This document shows positions 44,448 through 48,039 of a stretch of DNA of 48,039 nt, in pieces (the stretch's first letter is position 1; each line of letters opens with the position of its first letter). The DNA is from Caulobacteraceae bacterium. Its GTDB lineage: Bacteria; Pseudomonadota; Alphaproteobacteria; Caulobacterales; Caulobacteraceae. The notes under the pieces are model-generated. The model made no database searches, was not told the DNA's origin, and saw nothing but the letters and a program-made list of their open reading frames with translations. Position numbers and translations under genes: made by a program. The stretch covers positions 1-48,039 of the forward strand of contig JAIEQA010000021.1 in assembly GCA_019748095.1 (NCBI GenBank), read 5' to 3'.

Positions 44448-45671
44448 TCAGGCCGCGACCCCGATCACAAGGCTGACGGTCGTCGTCGTCGAGCCGCCGA
44501 TGTTGAGCGTCTGGACGGTCTTCGCCCCCTCGACCTGATTGTCGCCGGCTGTCCCCGTCGTCTGGCGAAAGGCGTCCAGCGCCATCCGCACCCCGGTCGC
44601 CCCGACCGGATGGCCGCAGCCGATCAGCCCTCCGGACGGATTGATCGGCAGCTTGCCGCCGATCTCGATGTCCCCGGCCTCGATCGCCTTCCAGCTCTCG
44701 CCCGGGGCGGTCAGCCCCAGATGGTCGATGGCCATGTATTCCGTCATCGAGAAACAGTCGTGCGTCTCGACCGCGTCGATCCCGTCCAGACCGATCCCCG
44801 CGCGGCCTCTCGCCTCCTCGATGGCGCGCCGGACCTGCGGAAAGACATAGGCGTCGGCCGCGCTGGCCTCGACCTTGGATCGGTAGCTGATCGGGGCCGA
44901 CCGATGCCCCCACCCCAGGATCCGGGGCAGGCTGTCCAGTGGCAAGCCGCGCCGCCTCGCATAGTCAGCCGCCCGCTCGGGCGAGGCGAGCACGATCATC
45001 GCCGCCCCATCGGTGACCTGTCCGCAGTCGGTCTTGCGCACCCGGCCCTCGATCACCGGATTGGCCTCATCGTCGTCGGTGAAGCTCAGACTGGTGAAGC
45101 CCCAGCTGCGGGTCTGGGCGTTGGGATTGGTCTTCGCATTGCCAAAATTGATCTCCGAGATCCGGCGCAGATGCCGTTCGTCAATCCCGTACCGGGCGTC
45201 ATACTCATCCGTCAGATCGGAGAAGGCCCGGGGCCAGACATAGGTGGCATCCCCGAACTCATGGCCCGTCCAGGCCGCCGCCCCCAGATACCCGGCTGCG
45301 GTCACGCCCGGGACATTCCGCATCATCTCAAGGCCCAGGACGGCGGCCGTCCCGTAGCGACCGGACTCGATGTCGGCGCAAGCCGCGAGGATGGCGATAC
45401 TCCCCGACGCGCAGGCCGCCTCATGCCGTGAAGTGGGCATGCCGTCAAAGCCCGCATCCGCCTGGGCAAAGAAGCCGCCGAGCAGCCCCTGACCCGCGAA
45501 CAGTTCGCCGACGAAATTGCCCACGTGACCCACGTCGATGTCGCCGGGCTCCAGATCGACAGAGGCCAGCCCCTCGCCCAGCACCTCGGAGAAGCCGTCG
45601 GCGATCTCCATGCCCTCGCGGGCCCAGTTCCTCGCGAAATCCGATTGCCAGCCGCCGAGGATATAGGTCAC
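44448..45671 (-). CDS. Thiolase-family acyl-CoA acetyltransferase (SCP-x-like)
   Basis: 407 aa. Nucleophile Cys87 in HEAACASGSIAI, His in VETHDCFSMTEYMAIDHLGL, and the GCGHPVGATG motif with the second His. The first part (GGWQSDFARN, EVLGEGLAS) and the HDCFS motif point to the SCP-x/non-canonical thiolase group rather than FadA/PhaA. It cleaves or forms 3-ketoacyl-CoA bonds. GTG start overlaps the oxygenase stop by four bases. With the facing CoA ligase, it could shorten phenylpropanoid-CoA side chains by a non-FCS/ECH route. Confidence 0.9.
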   Translation of the reverse strand: MTYILGGWQSDFARNWAREGMEIADGFSEVLGEGLASVDLEPGDIDVGHVGNFVGELFAGQGLLGGFFAQADAGFDGMPTSRHEAACASGSIAILAACADIESGRYGTAAVLGLEMMRNVPGVTAAGYLGAAAWTGHEFGDATYVWPRAFSDLTDEYDARYGIDERHLRRISEINFGNAKTNPNAQTRSWGFTSLSFTDDDEANPVIEGRVRKTDCGQVTDGAAMIVLASPERAADYARRRGLPLDSLPRILGWGHRSAPISYRSKVEASAADAYVFPQVRRAIEEARGRAGIGLDGIDAVETHDCFSMTEYMAIDHLGLTAPGESWKAIEAGDIEIGGKLPINPSGGLIGCGHPVGATGVRMALDAFRQTTGTAGDNQVEGAKTVQTLNIGGSTTTTVSLVIGVAA

Positions 45672-47173
45672 ACGCCGCCTCCCACCTTCACCTGGTCCCG
45701 GGCCGCCCGGATGGTCTCGCCCTGCGACCAGGTCGCATGGGTGCCGCTGGACATCCGGCCAGGCAGGATGATCCGGCAGACCGGCCCGTCTGCCAGCTTG
45801 CGCGCATCATAGATGACGCATTCGGACCGGTCCTCGACCATGTCGCTGATGAAGGTGACCAGATAGCCGTCGTCCTCCTCCGTCGCCCCGACGCGCGGGG
45901 CGAAGCCGGGTTCGGACCCGTAGCGCTCGGGCCCGAAATCGAGGGTCCAGCTTTCGCCGGAGTCCATGTCGTGTTTGACCAGACCGGTGAACAGGAACCA
46001 GCCGGGTTTGGAGACCGCGCTGTAGGCGTAGCGGTACTTCACCCCGGCATACTGGTTGTTGATGATGCCGAACTCGAGGGTGCGGTCGTCCAGCTGGGTC
46101 TCGGTCGTCAGCCCCGTCGTCAGGTCGAAGCGCCAGCGATGCAGCTTCGGCTTGATCATCGCCTGATCGAGGAAGGTCATCAGCCGCTCATGGCCCGGCC
46201 AGGCGTCCGGGCTCGTCTCGGGCACCGGATCGTGCTGGAAATAGCCGTCCATCACGATCGCGTCGCCGTCCTCCCAGGCGTTGAGGAAGTGCAGCACATA
46301 GGTCGGCTCGGCATCGAACCAGCGGACCTCGGCATCGGTGCCGAAGCGCGGGAGGATCCCGAAGCGACTCTTCATCTCCGGATAGAAGCGCGACACATGC
46401 ACGCCGCGTTCGAGCAGGGCCGGATCCCAGAACAGCGGGAAGTCATTCAGGATCGAATAGTTCGTCGTGAACGCCATGTCGTGCGGCAGGCGCGGCCCCG
46501 GCAGTGTGATCGGCGTCAGATGCTTCAGCACATTGTCCGCCCCGACGACGCCGTAGTGCATATAGGGCGCGGTCTTGGAATAGTTGAAGAACAGCAGCTC
46601 GCCGGTCCGCTCATCGACCTTCGGATGGGCCGAAATTCCCTGCGGCGGACACCAGGTGTCGGTCCCCAGCGGCTCCAGCGTATAGGGATCCATCCGGTAG
46701 GCTTCGCCGCACTGGTAGAAGGTCGACAGGATCGCGCCGGCATGGATGATCACGTCCGTCGACGAGGAATCCTTCAGGCCCCCGTGGGCCCCCCAGCCGG
46801 GCCGTTCGGACTTCGCGGGGTTTTCGGCCAGACCGGCCCACAGCGCGCGCCCGACCTCCTGTTCGGCCTGAAAGCCCTTGGTGCGGATAAAGCGGTTGCG
46901 ATAGGTGGCCTTGCCGTCGCGCAGTGCCATGACGTGCAACATGCCGTCACCGTCGAAGGGGTGATAGCGCCCGATCGGCTCGTGCACCGGGTTCTCGGTA
47001 TTGCGGACATACACGCCGTCGATGTCGGTCGGGATGGTCCCGATCACCACCATGTCCTCGGCGTCGAACTCCTGATGCTGGGGCGTCCAGGGCCCCGACA
47101 TATAGGGGTGGTCTGCCGACGTCAGGGAGACCTTGAAGGCTGCGCGTCCCGCGCCGGTACGTTCGATCCCCAT
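45668..47173 (-). CDS. Carotenoid cleavage / lignostilbene-type dioxygenase
   Basis: 501 aa from the ATG at 47173, with GGAGG just upstream; a longer frame to 47257 is rejected for that reason. This is a non-heme iron beta-propeller oxygenase cleaving a conjugated double bond to two aldehydes or ketones. Four His ligands are visible: His183 (GISAHPKVD), His231 (LPHDMAFT), His295 (VLHFLNAWEDGD) and His479 (GTHATWS). No signal peptide, so cytoplasmic. Substrate could be a carotenoid, an apocarotenal or a stilbene. Coupling to a thiolase and proximity to a feruloyl-CoA-synthase-like gene favour a lignin-derived stilbene, but this is inferred. Confidence 0.93.
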   Translation of the reverse strand: MGIERTGAGRAAFKVSLTSADHPYMSGPWTPQHQEFDAEDMVVIGTIPTDIDGVYVRNTENPVHEPIGRYHPFDGDGMLHVMALRDGKATYRNRFIRTKGFQAEQEVGRALWAGLAENPAKSERPGWGAHGGLKDSSSTDVIIHAGAILSTFYQCGEAYRMDPYTLEPLGTDTWCPPQGISAHPKVDERTGELLFFNYSKTAPYMHYGVVGADNVLKHLTPITLPGPRLPHDMAFTTNYSILNDFPLFWDPALLERGVHVSRFYPEMKSRFGILPRFGTDAEVRWFDAEPTYVLHFLNAWEDGDAIVMDGYFQHDPVPETSPDAWPGHERLMTFLDQAMIKPKLHRWRFDLTTGLTTETQLDDRTLEFGIINNQYAGVKYRYAYSAVSKPGWFLFTGLVKHDMDSGESWTLDFGPERYGSEPGFAPRVGATEEDDGYLVTFISDMVEDRSECVIYDARKLADGPVCRIILPGRMSSGTHATWSQGETIRAARDQVKVGGGV

Positions 47174-47466
47174 GGCATCCTCCAGATCGTTCGAGAGGCT
47201 TTCGCCTCTGTGGGTTTTGTTACGATACCATCCAGAATGAAGCCGTCCAATGACCAAGTCTCGTTACGCAAGCTTTTGTGAGGACGCACTGCCGGTGCTA
47301 TCGAGGCGGGCGTCCCGCAAGGTCTGCCGCCACATCGTCGGGCAGGACGACCGGTCAGTGCTCGATACGGCGGTCTTTCCGGACAGCCGCAGGGAGGCCC
47401 CGACGCCGGAGGGACGGCTCCGAACCGCTTGAGCCGGGGGGCCGGGCTGGCGCATAAGGGACAGTA
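47174..47466. other. Divergent intergenic region
   Basis: About 290 bases between the oxygenase gene (minus) and the PH-domain gene (plus). The segment 47215-47285 is less GC-rich than its surroundings and probably holds the oxygenase promoter. I see no clear palindrome, hairpin terminator or small gene. Confidence 0.35.
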
Positions 47467-47949
47467 ATGGCCTTTGAACCAGTTCCTCTCCAGCCGCTGG
47501 AGCGCGGCTACCTTAGGGTCCTGCGCATCCGGTCGGCCCTCGGCTGGCTGGTCCTGGCCGCGATGGGTGCTGTGGCCGACGTCGGACTGCAGTGGCGGGT
47601 CGGTTTCCCGCCAGGCGTGGTCGGTGGACCGATCCTCCTGTTCGGCCTTCTTTCGATCGTTGTTCTGGTCCCGGGGCGCTGGCGGCGCTGGGGCTATGCC
47701 TTCACAGATCGGGAGCTTCACGTTGCCAGCGGCTGGCTGACGCGCGTGCACACCATCGTCCCGGTGTCCCGCGTCCAGCATATCGATGTGAGCCAGGGCC
47801 CGATCGAACGCAGCGCGGGGGTGGCGACCCTCAGTCTGCACACGGCCGGCACCGAGAACAGTCTGGTCGTGTTGCCTGGCATCTCACGCGAACGCGCCGA
47901 GGAAATCCGCGACGCAATCCGTGCCCGGATCAGCGACGCGCCCTGGTGA
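47467..47949 (+). CDS. Bacterial PH-domain membrane protein (YdbS-like)
   Basis: 160 aa. Two hydrophobic helices (about 24-42 and 53-68) are followed by a bPH2/DUF304 domain: GYAFTDRELHVASGWLTRVHTIVPVSRVQHIDVSQGPIERS, with VATLSLHTAG and a closing helix ERAEEIRDAI. YdbS-like proteins usually precede a larger YdbT-like gene with two or more such domains. The stop is followed at once by low-complexity sequence, so that partner, if present, cannot be seen. Function unknown; related YdbST confers resistance to certain antimicrobials in Bacillus. Confidence 0.9.
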   Translation: MAFEPVPLQPLERGYLRVLRIRSALGWLVLAAMGAVADVGLQWRVGFPPGVVGGPILLFGLLSIVVLVPGRWRRWGYAFTDRELHVASGWLTRVHTIVPVSRVQHIDVSQGPIERSAGVATLSLHTAGTENSLVVLPGISRERAEEIRDAIRARISDAPW

Positions 47950-47951
47950 GG

Positions 47952-47999
<48 letters not shown>

Positions 48000-48039
48000 G
48001 GGGCGGCCCAAAGGAGGGGCGGGCGCGCGGGGGGCCCCC

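Noticed and set aside
45428..47281. 617-codon frame antisense to thiolase and oxygenase
   Set aside because: Conflicts with two well-supported genes and has no recognisable domain.

Overview
The window is about 48 kb of high-GC, densely coded bacterial DNA. Codon use is strongly G/C-ending and GTG starts are frequent. Two large TonB-dependent receptors are present, one of the Xanthomonas/Caulobacter type, together with DctA/DctBD, an FNR remnant and many four-base ATGA/GTGA overlaps. This suggests an aerobic or microaerobic alphaproteobacterium of the Caulobacterales (Brevundimonas-like). That placement is inferred from protein flavour, not from a marker gene. I saw no rRNA, tRNA, CRISPR array or insertion sequence.

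Region 1 (1-10.8 kb) looks like a pectin/plant cell wall utilisation locus. It holds a truncated SusC-like TonB receptor running off the left edge, two GH43-family proteins, a PL1-like pectate lyase, a large beta-helix protein with a DUF6298-like C-terminal half, a PL10 pectate lyase and an FCD-type GntR regulator. Almost every enzyme has an export signal, several of them Tat-like. The receptor probably imports the oligosaccharides the enzymes release. No galacturonate catabolic genes are in view.

Region 2 (11-21.7 kb) starts with a YegD-like Hsp70. It then has an apparent minus-strand operon dctA - TonB receptor - secreted alpha/beta hydrolase, divergent from dctB-dctD. The divergent region carries two palindromes 33 bp apart that look like DctD sites, plus an 18-bp perfect palindrome. 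Next come small genes (DUF4149-like, DUF2805, FolB-like) and a hybrid histidine kinase (21.8-25.1 kb).

Region 3 (25.4-33.6 kb) is the least understood and most interesting part. Genes in order are DUF547, a TVP38/TMEM64 membrane protein, a MerA/Lpd-like flavoprotein, and (reverse strand) a second flavoprotein and a DUF1499 membrane protein. They are followed by a radical SAM enzyme with six C-terminal cysteines, the paired 'rSAM/selenodomain-associated' transferases 2 and 1, and (reverse) an MTA-phosphorylase-like enzyme. This resembles arsenosugar-type clusters, but the radical SAM protein does not look like ArsS and no ArsM is visible. It may make an undescribed 5'-deoxyadenosyl- or sugar-derived product.

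Region 4 (33.7-39 kb) has a soluble double-PAS chemoreceptor and an unknown Cys-rich membrane protein coupled to an acetyl-CoA hydrolase/succinyl-CoA:acetate CoA-transferase. Upstream of the latter are a possible 45-codon leader ORF, a perfect FNR box, and an fnr-like gene broken by a frameshift and a large internal deletion.

Region 5 (39.2-48 kb) has a DUF6880 protein, a tandem HxlR regulator, a DUF1295 membrane protein, a feruloyl-CoA-synthase-like ligase, a thiolase coupled to a carotenoid/lignostilbene oxygenase, and a bacterial PH-domain protein. The oxygenase, ligase and thiolase suggest breakdown of phenylpropanoid or stilbene compounds. The last 90 bases are low-complexity C/G sequence that looks like an assembly artefact.
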